Source: Ruminococcus sp. UBA1409
GTDB taxonomy: Bacteria > Bacillota > Clostridia > Oscillospirales > Ruminococcaceae
DNA length: 59,341 nt
NCBI GenBank assembly: GCA_002305045.1
Contig: DBPX01000021.1
Span: forward strand, 1 to 59,341
Direction: 5' to 3'
A model generated the notes under the pieces. That model was given only the letters and a program-made list of their open reading frames with translations, did not search any database and had not been told where the DNA came from. The position numbers and the translations under genes are program-made. Shown in pieces: positions 24,484-33,314 of this stretch. How positions within the stretch are numbered: position 1 is the first letter of the stretch; every line of letters begins with the position of its first letter.

Positions 24484-26908
24484 CAAGCCTTGCTCCTATC
24501 TTGCCCTCCGGCAGTTTGTACGCCCTTGGCTTTAAGGGCTGCTTTGTCTCGGTCTGCCTCTCAAGAGCGCAGGAAAGGACATCCTCAAGAGTATCCGCAA
24601 ATACAAACTCCAAAGAGTCCCTGACCTTATCGTCGACCTCCTCGAGGTCGGGGCGGTTTGCGCTGGGGATGATTACCGTACTTATCCCAGCCTTATAGGC
24701 AGCCATGGTCTTTTCACGAAGCCCGCCTATCGCCAGCACCCTGCCCCTTAGGGTAATCTCGCCGGTCATGGCGACATCGGCTCTTACCCTGATGCCGGAC
24801 AGCTCTGAGACAAGCCCCGTCACAAGGGTGACTCCGGCGGAGGGACCGTCCTTAGGGACAGCTCCCTCGGGGGCGTGGATGTGGATATCTCTGTTTTTAT
24901 AGAAGTCCTTGTCTATTCCATATGCTGCGGCGATGCTCCTTACATAGGTGACGGCTATCTTGGCGCTCTCCTTCATGACCTCGCCCAGCGAGCCGGTAAG
25001 CTCGATGCTTCCCTTGCCCTCGACGCTTAAAACCTCGAGCGGCATGAGGGTTCCGCCAACCGAGGTCCAGGCAAGACCATTGACCTCGCCGACCTGCGAT
25101 ACGCTGCTTTTAAGGTCGTCAATGAACTTCCTTGCGCCTAGGTACCTCTCGACAAGCTCTCTGGTGACGCTTATCCGTCCCAAAGCGCCGTCGACGACCT
25201 CCTTAGCCGCCTTTCTGCACACCGAGGCTATGCTTCTTTCCAAGGTCCTGACCCCGGCTTCACGGGTATAGTAGTCGATAAGCTCGTAAAGCCCGGCGTC
25301 GGTGAAGCGGAGCCTGTTGCCGTTAAGACCGCTTAGCTTAACCTGCTTAGGAACAAGATGCCTCTTTGCTATTTCCAGCTTCTCCTCACGGGTGTAGCTT
25401 GAAAGCTCGATTATCTCCATCCTGTCCCTGAGCGCAGGGGCTATCGTGTCAAGACTATTAGCCGTTGTGACGAACATCACCTCGGACAGGTCGAAGGGCA
25501 GCTCTATGTAATGGTCCCTGAACTCCTTGTTCTGCTCGGAATCAAGCACCTCGAGCATTGCGCTGGCAGGGTCTCCCCTGTAGTCGCCGGACAGCTTGTC
25601 TATCTCGTCAAGAAGAATCAGGGGATTTTTCGTCCCTGCCTGGGAGAGGGCGTTTATAATCCTTCCAGGCATCGAGCCGATATAGGTCTTTCTGTGTCCC
25701 CTTATGTCGGACTCGTCCTTGACTCCGCCAAGAGATACCCTTACATATTTTCTTCCAAGAGCCGCAGCTATCGACTTTCCCACAGAGGTCTTTCCTACGC
25801 CCGGAGGTCCTACAAGGCAGATAATCTGACCCTTGACCTCGGGCGCAAGAACCTTTACCGCCATAAGCTCAAGGATTCTGTCCTTGACCCTTTTCATGCC
25901 GTAATGGTCCTTATCCAGCTGAGCCCTTACCTTATTAATATCTACGGTCTCCTTGGTGTAGCTGTTCCAGGGGAGAGCGATGACGGTGTCAAGATATCCT
26001 CTTATTACCGCCGCCTCCTGCGAGCCGTAGGGAAGCTTTGCAAGCTTTTGAACCTCCTGGACAAGCCTTGCTTTGCTGTCCTCGCTCATATTAAGCTCCG
26101 ACAGGCGCTTTAGGTACTCCTCAGACTCAGCCTCCGGGGAGTCGTCCTCGCCAAGCTCCCTCTTGATGACGCTAAGCTCCTCACGCAGGAAATAGTCCCT
26201 CTGACCCTTGTCTATAGCGCTGTTGACCTTGTTGTGTATCTCGTTTTGAATCGAGAGAATGTGAATCTCCCTTGTGAGAATGGATATAAGAAGCGAGAGC
26301 TTCTCCGAGATATCAGAAGCCTCTAAAAGCATCTGACGGTCGGGAGTGTCCATAAAGACATTGAATGCGACCCTCTCAAACAGCTCCACCGGGTCAGACG
26401 CCGACATGACAGAGCTTTTTATCTCGTCGGAGATTCTTGAGAAGGCGTTGGCGTATACCTGGAAGGTGGACTTTAAAAATCTCGACACAGCCTCCAGCTC
26501 GTCCCCTCCAGAGGCTGAGACTACGCAGTCCCTCATTCTCCTTACAGAGGCGACAAGACCGTTTTCCTGACGGGAAAGCGACAAAAGCCTTGCCTTGTAA
26601 AGACCTCTTACCCTGACCCTTGTCACGCCGTCCCCCGAGTTTACAATCTGCTTTATCTCGCAGACGGTGCCGACATGGTAAATATCGGAAAACTCAGGCT
26701 CCATAATCTCCGCCTTTTTCTGGGCGGCAAGGAAAATAAGCCCGTTTGAGGCCAGTGCCTGCCTCAGGGAGGCGACAGACATCTCTCTCATTATATCGAA
26801 TTTCAGCCGCATATTCGGGAAAACCACGACATCCCGTGTGGCTATGAGGGGAAGCTCAGCAGCAGGACTTCTAGGCCTTGTGTTTTGCTTGTTGGTGGTT
26901 GATGGCAT
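24464..26908 (-). CDS. lon: ATP-dependent protease La (Lon)
   Basis: An 814-residue LonA. The substrate-binding LAN domain (about 20-210) begins LPLIATRDVVVFPNM. A coiled-coil region follows. The AAA+ module has GPPGVGKTS and ILLDEIDKL. The protease domain has catalytic Ser690 in KDGPSAGVTL and a Lys about 43 residues later, in REKTMAAYKAG. It degrades damaged and regulatory proteins in the cytoplasm. The promoter has ordinary sigma-A boxes, and I see no CIRCE element. Confidence 0.96.
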   Translation of the reverse strand: MPSTTNKQNTRPRSPAAELPLIATRDVVVFPNMRLKFDIMREMSVASLRQALASNGLIFLAAQKKAEIMEPEFSDIYHVGTVCEIKQIVNSGDGVTRVRVRGLYKARLLSLSRQENGLVASVRRMRDCVVSASGGDELEAVSRFLKSTFQVYANAFSRISDEIKSSVMSASDPVELFERVAFNVFMDTPDRQMLLEASDISEKLSLLISILTREIHILSIQNEIHNKVNSAIDKGQRDYFLREELSVIKRELGEDDSPEAESEEYLKRLSELNMSEDSKARLVQEVQKLAKLPYGSQEAAVIRGYLDTVIALPWNSYTKETVDINKVRAQLDKDHYGMKRVKDRILELMAVKVLAPEVKGQIICLVGPPGVGKTSVGKSIAAALGRKYVRVSLGGVKDESDIRGHRKTYIGSMPGRIINALSQAGTKNPLILLDEIDKLSGDYRGDPASAMLEVLDSEQNKEFRDHYIELPFDLSEVMFVTTANSLDTIAPALRDRMEIIELSSYTREEKLEIAKRHLVPKQVKLSGLNGNRLRFTDAGLYELIDYYTREAGVRTLERSIASVCRKAAKEVVDGALGRISVTRELVERYLGARKFIDDLKSSVSQVGEVNGLAWTSVGGTLMPLEVLSVEGKGSIELTGSLGEVMKESAKIAVTYVRSIAAAYGIDKDFYKNRDIHIHAPEGAVPKDGPSAGVTLVTGLVSELSGIRVRADVAMTGEITLRGRVLAIGGLREKTMAAYKAGISTVIIPSANRPDLEEVDDKVRDSLEFVFADTLEDVLSCALERQTETKQPLKPRAYKLPEGKIGARLDGTKGR

Positions 26909-26969
26909 GAAAATCTCCTCTTAAAACAATTTTGGCAGTGCGGTCGGCTTAATACCCGCCGGCAAGTGT

Positions 26970-26998
26970 ATTATAGCAAATACCTTTAATTTTTGCAA
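26970..26998 (-). promoter_or_regulatory. Promoter of lon
   Basis: On the minus strand TTGCAA (26993-26998), 17-bp spacer, TATAAT (26970-26975). Confidence 0.8.
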
Positions 26999-27094
26999 TA
27001 GCTAAAGAGCTGGCAGAAAATAAGCCAGACGCTGTAATTTCCGGAAGCCGGAAAATGCAATATCCCCGGCCTTGCGGTCGAGGATAGCTTGCTT

Positions 27095-27170
27095 TGGCTG
27101 CGGTTCTAGGATTCGAACCTAGGGAATGCTGGAGTCAGAGTCCAGTGCCTTACCACTTGGCGAAACCGCA
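27095..27170 (-). tRNA. tRNA-Gln (anticodon CTG)
   Basis: The 5' U pairs with A72 as in other tRNA-Gln. The discriminator is G, CCA is encoded, and the anticodon loop is CTCTGAC. Confidence 0.95.
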
Positions 27171-27225
27171 ATATATATTACCTCGGCTCCGCAAAAGCAT
27201 CAGGAGCCTCCGGGCTGTGTGACCT

Positions 27226-27301
27226 TGGTTGGGATAGGTGGATTCGAACCACCGGAATGACGGAGTCAAAGTCCGCTGCCTTACCTCTTGGCTATATCCC
27301 A
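27226..27301 (-). tRNA. tRNA-Gln (anticodon TTG)
   Basis: The acceptor TGGGATA pairs with TATCCCA. The anticodon loop is CTTTGAC and CCA is encoded. It is transcribed first, followed 55 bp later by the CTG isoacceptor. Confidence 0.95.
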
Positions 27302-27342
27302 ATATATCGCCCGATTTCAAACAGCGTTTTCACAGCCCTATT

Positions 27343-27371
27343 AATATATCACATTCCAAAACAAAATGCAA
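27343..27371 (-). promoter_or_regulatory. Promoter of the tRNA-Gln pair
   Basis: On the minus strand TTGCAT (27366-27371), 17-bp spacer, TATATT (27343-27348). Confidence 0.75.
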
Positions 27372-27378
27372 GTGTTTT

Positions 27379-28563
27379 TTATAACTTTTTTAAATTTTTT
27401 TGAGAGGCTTGGCTTTCGTCCCTCCTTAAAAGGAGTATAGAGGTCACTAAAAGAGCAAAAAGCACTAAAAGATACCATACGATATTCTCCACCCCGACGA
27501 ATCTGGCGATTATTCCGCAGATTATCGGAGAGCCCAGAACTCCTGCGTAGCCCGCCGTCATCTCGACTCCCATAGCCGCCTGAGAGTCCTCAAACCTTTT
27601 AGGGGTAAGATGGACCATATTGGGAAATATCGGTCCGTTTCCAAAGCCTATCAAGAACATGGCAATGCCTGCAAGAAGCCCTCCGCAGGGAATGAGAAGC
27701 AAAAGAAGCCCCAGGCAGAGAATGGACATCCCCAGCAGGACTATGCCGTCCGGCTGTAATCTTCTTGACAGAAAGCCGGAGCAGAGCCTGCCCGAGGCAA
27801 GCCCGGCGTAGCATACGGATATCATCATGGCGGCGTCCGCCTCGCTAAGCCCTCTGGCAAAGACCAAAAAGCTGCTTCCGTACGCACAGCAAGCCATCTC
27901 TATGGCGCAGGAGGAGGTAAACACCGCACAGCAAAGAAGCATCCTTTTTTGCTTTAAAAGAATAAACGGGCTTGTGGAGGTCTCGCTCCGCTTGGCCTCT
28001 GACGCCTCTTTGCCTCCTGCGAGCCTCCAAAGAGGAAGGCTTAGTATGGTAACTAGAGCTATCGACGCCTGAACGAAGAACACCGTCCTGTAACCCTGAC
28101 GCCAGTCGGTGCTGCTTCCCAGAGCCAAGGACATTATATAAGGGCTTGCCGCCACTCCAACGCCGTAGAAGCAGTGAAGGAAGCTCATATGCGACGCCCT
28201 GTAGTTTACGGCGACATAGTTGTTTAGAGCCGCATCTATGCAGCCTCCGCCGAGTCCTAGCGGCAGGGCAAGAAGCATCATCTTTACTATTCCGTCAGAC
28301 ACTGAAAAGCCGTAAAGCGCCGAAGCCGTGAGAACGGTGCATATAGCCGTAACCCTGGCGGTGCCTAGCCTTTTTATTATCCTGGCGGACACAAGGCTCA
28401 TGAGCATAGAGCCTATTGTGGTTGTCATCGTGACGGCTGTAGCCATCGAGACATCGACGCCGAAGTCGGTATGTATTGCAGGCCAGACCGAGCCAAAAAC
28501 TGCGTCAGGTATTCCAAGCCCGATAAAGGCTATGTATATAACTCCTAAAAGCAAAATAGACAT
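27379..28563 (-). CDS. MFS transporter, sugar-permease-like
   Basis: Twelve predicted membrane segments in 394 residues. Features of the FHS/fucose-permease-like branch are visible: GLGGGCIDAALNNYVAVNY and MSFLHCFYGVGV in the first half, and FLIGFGNGPIFPNMVHLTPKRF in the second. It is divergently transcribed from a fucose-isomerase-like gene with back-to-back promoters, so it may import that enzyme's substrate. The sugar is unknown. The ATG is preceded by CGGAGG. Confidence 0.85.
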   Translation of the reverse strand: MSILLLGVIYIAFIGLGIPDAVFGSVWPAIHTDFGVDVSMATAVTMTTTIGSMLMSLVSARIIKRLGTARVTAICTVLTASALYGFSVSDGIVKMMLLALPLGLGGGCIDAALNNYVAVNYRASHMSFLHCFYGVGVAASPYIMSLALGSSTDWRQGYRTVFFVQASIALVTILSLPLWRLAGGKEASEAKRSETSTSPFILLKQKRMLLCCAVFTSSCAIEMACCAYGSSFLVFARGLSEADAAMMISVCYAGLASGRLCSGFLSRRLQPDGIVLLGMSILCLGLLLLLIPCGGLLAGIAMFLIGFGNGPIFPNMVHLTPKRFEDSQAAMGVEMTAGYAGVLGSPIICGIIARFVGVENIVWYLLVLFALLVTSILLLRRDESQASQKNLKKL

Positions 28564-28638
28564 CTTTTCCTCCGAAACAAAGGCCTAGACGGCATACGGT
28601 ATAAATATATTCGCCGGTCCTTTTAGAACAGCCAGAGC

Positions 28639-28667
28639 ATTTTAGCACCGAAGATGGCGGTTGTCAA
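28639..28667 (-). promoter_or_regulatory. Promoter of the MFS gene
   Basis: On the minus strand TTGACA (28662-28667), 17-bp spacer, TAAAAT (28639-28644). Confidence 0.82.
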
Positions 28668-28727
28668 TAGCCGCAGACCTAAGTAACAAAAATTTTTTCG
28701 CAAATTTAAAAAAATGTCTCAAAACAG

Positions 28728-28756
28728 TTGATATTATTTCAAAAATATTGTATAAT
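28728..28756 (+). promoter_or_regulatory. Promoter of the fucose-isomerase-like gene
   Basis: TTGATA (28728-28733), 17-bp spacer, TATAAT (28751-28756). Its -35 box is 60 bp from that of the divergent MFS promoter. The frame is open upstream of the real ATG, but those codons lie in the promoter. Confidence 0.82.
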
Positions 28757-28828
28757 GAGTATGCATATAAGCTGCGGCGCCCTGCCGCACTCAAGAGTAT
28801 GTATAAAATTGTATATGGAGGTATAAGG

Positions 28829-30313
28829 ATGATAAACATTCCTGTTGTGAAGCTCGGAATAATCGCTGTCTCCAGGGACTGCTTCCCGATTCAGCTCTCC
28901 GAGAAAAGGCGTGCCGCCATCGTTAAGATTTGCGGTGAGAAGAAGCTCGATGTCTACGAGTGCAAGGTAACCGTCGAGAACGAGCTGGATATGCTCAAGG
29001 CTGTTGCCGATGTCAAGGAGGCGGGCTGCAACGCTCTTACCGTTTTCCTGGGCAACTTCGGTCCCGAGACTCCCGAGACTCTTATTGCCAAGAACTTTGA
29101 CGGTCCCTGTATGTTCGTAGCCGCTGCCGAGGGCGACGGCGACATGATCAACGGCAGAGGAGACGCCTACTGCGGTATGCTCAACTGCTCCTACAATCTC
29201 GGCATGAGGCACCTAAAGGGCTACATACCTGAGTATCCCGTCGGCACCGCCGAGGAGATAGTCGACAAGATGGCAGAGTTTGTCCCGATTGCCAGGGTCA
29301 TCCTCGGTCTTAAGGACCTCAAGATAATCACCTTCGGTCCCCGTCCGCAGGACTTCTTTGCCTGCAACGCTCCCATCAAGGGTCTTTACGAGCTGGGCGT
29401 CGAGATAGAGGAGAACTCCGAGCTTGACCTTCTTGTAGCCTACAAGGAGCACGCAAACGACCCCAGAATCCCCGAGGTCTGCGCAGATATGGCTATGGAG
29501 ATGGGCGAGGGCAAGTATTACCCCGAGCTTAGCGCCCGCATGGCTCAGTTTGAGCTTACCCTCCTTGACTGGGCTGAGAGCCACAAGGGCAGCAGGAAGT
29601 ATGTCGCCTTTGCGGATAAGTGCTGGCCCGCCTTCCCCAGCCAGTTCGGCTTCGAGCCCTGCTATGTAAACAGCCGTCTTGCCTCCAGAGGCATCCCCGT
29701 CTCCTGCGAGGTTGACATCTACGGCGCACTTTCCGAGTACATCGGAATCTGCCTCACCGGCGACACCGTAACCCTGCTCGACATCAACAACAGCGTCCCC
29801 AAGTACATCTACGATGAGGACAGCATCGGAGCTATGGGCTACAAGCTCACCGATACCTTTATGGGCTTCCACTGCGGAAACACTCCCTCCTGCAAGATGT
29901 GTGCAGACAGGGCCATCAAGTACCAGCTCATCCAGCACAGGCTTCTTGAGCCGGAGGGAAGCGAGCCTGACTTCACAAGAGGAACCCTTGAGGGCGACAT
30001 TGCCGCAGGCGACATCACCTTCTACAGGCTCCAGTGCGACTCCGAGGGCAAGCTCCGCTGCTACATCGCAGAGGGCGAGATTCTCGATGTCAAGACCCGC
30101 TCCTTCGGCGGAATCGCAATCTTTGCCATCCCAGAGATGGGCAGGTTCTACCGCCATGTTCTGGTTCAGAAGAGATATCCTCACCACGGCGCAGTCGCCT
30201 TCTCTCACTGCGGCAAGCTGATGTTCGAGGTCATGAAGTACCTCGGAATCGAGGACATCGCCTACAACCAGCCCAAGAGCCTTCCCTATCCCACCGAGAA
30301 CCCCTGGGCTTAA
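28829..30313 (+). CDS. L-fucose/L-arabinose isomerase-family protein
   Basis: A 494-residue member of the FucI/AraA-like fold family, which interconverts aldoses and ketoses with Mn2+. The N-terminal Rossmann-like region (LGIIAVSRDCF through VFLGNFGPETPETL) is followed by a central domain and the conserved CEVDIYGALSEYI block carrying metal ligands. The ATG at 28829 has GGAGG 7 nt upstream. The codons are strongly biased to C-ending forms, like highly expressed genes. No fuculokinase or aldolase is adjacent, so the physiological sugar is unclear; a sugar with arabino/fuco configuration is the family default. Confidence 0.8.
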   Translation: MINIPVVKLGIIAVSRDCFPIQLSEKRRAAIVKICGEKKLDVYECKVTVENELDMLKAVADVKEAGCNALTVFLGNFGPETPETLIAKNFDGPCMFVAAAEGDGDMINGRGDAYCGMLNCSYNLGMRHLKGYIPEYPVGTAEEIVDKMAEFVPIARVILGLKDLKIITFGPRPQDFFACNAPIKGLYELGVEIEENSELDLLVAYKEHANDPRIPEVCADMAMEMGEGKYYPELSARMAQFELTLLDWAESHKGSRKYVAFADKCWPAFPSQFGFEPCYVNSRLASRGIPVSCEVDIYGALSEYIGICLTGDTVTLLDINNSVPKYIYDEDSIGAMGYKLTDTFMGFHCGNTPSCKMCADRAIKYQLIQHRLLEPEGSEPDFTRGTLEGDIAAGDITFYRLQCDSEGKLRCYIAEGEILDVKTRSFGGIAIFAIPEMGRFYRHVLVQKRYPHHGAVAFSHCGKLMFEVMKYLGIEDIAYNQPKSLPYPTENPWA

Positions 30314-30326
30314 TCCCTTAGGTCAG

Positions 30327-30378
30327 GCTTGGCTATCCGGGCCTTAGGCCTCAAAGGCCTTAGGCCTTAAAGCCAAGA
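30327..30378. repeat. Nested palindrome downstream of the isomerase gene
   Basis: CTTGGCT and AGCCAAG enclose GCCTTAGGCCT-CAA-AGGCCTTAGGC, itself a near-perfect hairpin with one T.T mismatch. No T-tract follows. It may protect the mRNA 3' end. Confidence 0.6.
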
Positions 30379-30419
30379 CCGCCCGGGCGTCCGGGAAATA
30401 AAGCTTATAGGACAGATAA

Positions 30420-30458
30420 GAGCCACGGCAGTATTTCCTGCCGTGGCTCGGTCTTTTT
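30420..30458 (+). terminator. Terminator of the isomerase gene
   Basis: A perfect 12-bp stem (GAGCCACGGCAG / CTGCCGTGGCTC) is followed by GGTCTTTTT. Confidence 0.9.
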
Positions 30459-30471
30459 ACCCTCACATCGA

Positions 30472-30490
30472 AAAAGCCGGTGTGGCTTTT
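30472..30490 (-). terminator. Terminator of the DegV gene
   Basis: On the minus strand AAAAGCC-ACACC-GGCTTTT continues into TTC. Confidence 0.65.
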
Positions 30491-30508
30491 CACTATTTAT
30501 AGGATTGG

Positions 30509-31369
30509 CTATTTTTTCGTGCCCTCGAAGAACAGCGCCAGCGCTCCGGGTCCCACATGGGTGCCGCAGACCGGCTCGTAGACTACCACCACAGGCTCGC
30601 CGGTGAAGCCCTTTTTCCTAAGCAGCTCGATAAGCTGGTCGACAGCCTCCTGATTGTCGGAGTGGTTTATATAGATGTGGTCGGACTTATCCTTGCAGAG
30701 CTTGTCATACTTCTCGGCGAGGGCGTTAAGAGCCGCCATTTGACCCCTAGCCTTGCCTATCGTCACGATATGGCCGGTGGAGTCCCCGGTGAGGACCGGC
30801 TTGATGTTGAGCAGTATTCCAACCGCAGCCTCGATGTTGGAGAGCCGTCCCCCTCGTTTTAGATACTTCAAATCGTCGACGGTGAAATACTGGCAGATTC
30901 TCGAGCGAAGCTCAAGCACTCCCTTTACTACCTCGTCGAAGCTAAGACCGTCTTTTATCATTTTTGCCGCCCTGAGGGTTAAAAGTCCCTCGCCAAGCCC
31001 CGCTCCGTAGGAGTTTATAACCTCGATTTTCCTGTCGGGATAGCTTTCCCTCAGCTCGCCTGCGGCTATGTCGGCGGCGTTTGCAGAGCCGCTAACCGCT
31101 CCCGAAAGTGCGATGTAGATTACATCGTCTCCGGCCTTTAAAGCCTCCTCAAAGGGAAGGATAAAGGATACTATGTTTATCATCGAGGTCTTTATCTGCG
31201 CTCCGGCACGCATATCTGCGTAAAAGCTCTTGGGGTCAAAGTCGTCAATTTTTTTGTACTCCTGGGTTACTCCGTTCACCGTATAGGAAAACGGGATGAC
31301 GGTTATATTATTTTTTTCAATCAGCTCGGTCGAAAGATTTGCCGAGGTGTCTGTAAAAAGTCTTATCAT
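30509..31369 (-). CDS. DegV family fatty-acid-binding protein
   Basis: DegV (FakB-like) proteins hold a fatty acid for the FakA kinase. The 286-residue protein shows the typical start IRLFTDTSANLSTELIEK, the TSMIN turn where the Thr-Ser carboxylate site lies, SGSANAAD, and the tail VCGTHVGPGALALFFEG. The fold is two alpha/beta domains. No fakA is visible here. It is a single-gene unit with its own promoter and terminator, apparently unrelated to its neighbours. Confidence 0.92.
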   Translation of the reverse strand: MIRLFTDTSANLSTELIEKNNITVIPFSYTVNGVTQEYKKIDDFDPKSFYADMRAGAQIKTSMINIVSFILPFEEALKAGDDVIYIALSGAVSGSANAADIAAGELRESYPDRKIEVINSYGAGLGEGLLTLRAAKMIKDGLSFDEVVKGVLELRSRICQYFTVDDLKYLKRGGRLSNIEAAVGILLNIKPVLTGDSTGHIVTIGKARGQMAALNALAEKYDKLCKDKSDHIYINHSDNQEAVDQLIELLRKKGFTGEPVVVVYEPVCGTHVGPGALALFFEGTKK

Positions 31370-31437
31370 GCTGTTCAGGTCCTTTCCATGGGAAGATTTG
31401 CAAGCCGCAGGACTCGCCGGGCTTTATCACAGGAATG

Positions 31438-31466
31438 AGTATAGCCCATGCCGGCGAAAATTACAA
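31438..31466 (-). promoter_or_regulatory. Promoter of the DegV gene
   Basis: On the minus strand TTGTAA (31461-31466), 17-bp spacer, TATACT (31438-31443). Confidence 0.7.
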
Positions 31467-31493
31467 GCTACTTCCTAAAAACGGCTCTCTACT

Positions 31494-31536
31494 CATAAAA
31501 ACCGAACGGTAGAGTCGCTCGTTTACAACTCTACCG
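31494..31536 (-). terminator. Terminator of the XRE-membrane gene
   Basis: On the minus strand CGGTAGAGT pairs perfectly with ACTCTACCG across a 12-nt loop, followed by TTCGGTTTTTAT. Confidence 0.8.
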
Positions 31537-31574
31537 CCGATTGCACAGCTATATTTTTACAGAATATTACTTAA

Positions 31575-32162
31575 TCACTCTCTAATCTTCTTCCCCAGCC
31601 AGAAGCAGAGCATCGTCTCTATCTCAGCAGGAGCTATGAGCAAGAAAAGCTGCCACCAGTTCCTGTCAAGAAATGCCAGGTAGATTAGAAGAACAAGGCT
31701 GACTATCAGCACGGCGACTATGAGAAAATTAAACCTTCCCTTTTCCCAAAGGCTGTGAAGAATCAAGAGGGTTATAAGGGATATCGGCAGAGCGTAGACG
31801 AAAATCATCCAGCGAATACTCCCCATCAGCCACAGGATTATGAATATGAGAAGCGCCATTATCCATATCCCTATCACCGCTATCCAGGTTATAAGGGCGT
31901 GGGTCTGCCGTCTCGAGCTGGATATAAAGCTCCGCTTTTTCTCGTTGGGGTCATGTTCGCTGACAAGATAGTCAATGCTCACCCCGAATATCTCGCTCAT
32001 ATTCTTTAAGACCCCGACATCCGGCATAGACTCCGCTCTTTCCCATTTCGACACCGACTTGTCGGAATAATTAAGCCTTTGGGCAAGCTCAAGCTGGGTC
32101 ATCCCCGCCTTTGTCCTAAGCTCTATAATATTGCTTGCAAGTATACACTCTAATTCCTTCAT
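31575..32162 (-). CDS. XRE-type HTH regulator fused to a membrane domain
   Basis: The N-terminal XRE helix-turn-helix (about residues 8-65: IIELRTKAGMTQLELAQRL then NYSDKSVSKWERAES) is followed by a short basic linker and four hydrophobic segments in about residues 85-190, forming two helical hairpins. Membrane-tethered XRE proteins of this layout are common in Firmicutes and usually lack known ligands. It lies 52 bp after kdgK on the same strand and may be cotranscribed with it. No DNA target can be named. Confidence 0.82.
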   Translation of the reverse strand: MKELECILASNIIELRTKAGMTQLELAQRLNYSDKSVSKWERAESMPDVGVLKNMSEIFGVSIDYLVSEHDPNEKKRSFISSSRRQTHALITWIAVIGIWIMALLIFIILWLMGSIRWMIFVYALPISLITLLILHSLWEKGRFNFLIVAVLIVSLVLLIYLAFLDRNWWQLFLLIAPAEIETMLCFWLGKKIRE

Positions 32163-32214
32163 CCCTAGCTCCCGATAATTTTGATTTCAGCCCTGCCGCA
32201 AGAAGCTCAGGCGG

Positions 32215-33264
32215 CTATCTCTGCACTCTTCCAGAGGCGTTTCCGTTCGCCAGGGAAAGAACCTCCGAGACCGAGCAGAGGTTAAAGTCATGCTCTATTG
32301 AGTGCTTGAGGCAGGAGGCGGCAACCGCAAAGTCTATAGCCTTCTGAGGCTCAAAGCCCATGAGCAGCGAGTATATAAGACCTCCGCCGAAGCTGTCTCC
32401 TCCGCCGACCCTGTCGACAATATGCATATGGTACTCCTTGGAGAAGTATGCGCTGTCGCCGGTGTAGAGCATTCCTGCCCAGTCGTTGTCGTTTGCGGAG
32501 ATAGAGGACCTAAGAGTAATTGCGACATACTTGCATCCGAATCTTTGTGCAAGCTGCCTTGCCACGCTGATATAGCCCTCGTGATTTAGCCTTCCAGAAT
32601 CTATATCGGTGTCCTCAGCCTCGATTCCAAAGACATCCTTAGCGTCCTCCTCGTTGGAGATACAGCAGTCTACATAGGGAACAAGCTTTGACATGCAGCT
32701 CATGGCTTCCTCTCTTGTCCAGAGCTTCTTTCTGTAGTTGAGGTCGCAGCTTACAAGCACTCCCCTCTCGTGAGCCGCCTTGCACGCCTCCAGGCAGATT
32801 TCGGGGAGGCATCCTCCCAGCGCTGGGGTGATGCCGGTGAAGTGGAACCAATCGGCGTCCTTAAAAATCTCGTCCCAGTCAAAGTCCTCCGGCTTGGCGA
32901 GGGCAATAGAGCTTCCCGCCCTGTCGTATATTACCTTGGAGGGCCTTTGTGAGGCGCCCTTTTCTGCGTAGTAGATTCCGACTCTCGGTCCGCCTCTTAC
33001 AATCATGCCGGTATCCACGCCGTATCTTCTCAGCTCGTTTACCGCACACTGACCTATCTCATGCTCTGGGAGCTTGGTGACAAAGGAGGCGTCCACCCCG
33101 TAGTTTGCAAGAGACACCGCAACATTAGCCTCTCCGCCGCCGAAGGTAGCCTCATAGCTGCTCGCCTGAAGGAACCTAAGATATCCCTCTGGATTAAGCC
33201 TTAGCATTATCTCCCCGAAGGTGACTACTTTTTTTCTGCCGGAGCCGTCCGCTGTTTTAGACAT
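32215..33264 (-). CDS. kdgK: 2-keto-3-deoxygluconate kinase, PfkB family
   Basis: It phosphorylates KDG to KDPG. The start VVTFGEIMLRLNPEGY with FGGGEANVAVSLANYG is typical of KDG kinases. The PfkB signature near the end, DRVGGGDSFGGGLIYSLL, carries the catalytic Asp. The 349-residue length is slightly long for the family because of an N-terminal basic tail. The upstream gene encodes KDPG aldolase, so the product is used directly. Both are divergent from uxuA-uxuB, completing the glucuronate branch from mannonate onward. Confidence 0.92.
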   Translation of the reverse strand: MSKTADGSGRKKVVTFGEIMLRLNPEGYLRFLQASSYEATFGGGEANVAVSLANYGVDASFVTKLPEHEIGQCAVNELRRYGVDTGMIVRGGPRVGIYYAEKGASQRPSKVIYDRAGSSIALAKPEDFDWDEIFKDADWFHFTGITPALGGCLPEICLEACKAAHERGVLVSCDLNYRKKLWTREEAMSCMSKLVPYVDCCISNEEDAKDVFGIEAEDTDIDSGRLNHEGYISVARQLAQRFGCKYVAITLRSSISANDNDWAGMLYTGDSAYFSKEYHMHIVDRVGGGDSFGGGLIYSLLMGFEPQKAIDFAVAASCLKHSIEHDFNLCSVSEVLSLANGNASGRVQR

Positions 33265-33314
33265 TATAATCTCTCCTCGCCTTTAGCTTTTGTAATTTAT
33301 ATTATGATAGCTGG

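Noticed and set aside
29213..30208. 331-codon minus-strand frame opposite the isomerase gene
   Set aside because: Long only because the strongly biased codons of the real gene avoid stops in the complementary frame; no ribosome site or motif.
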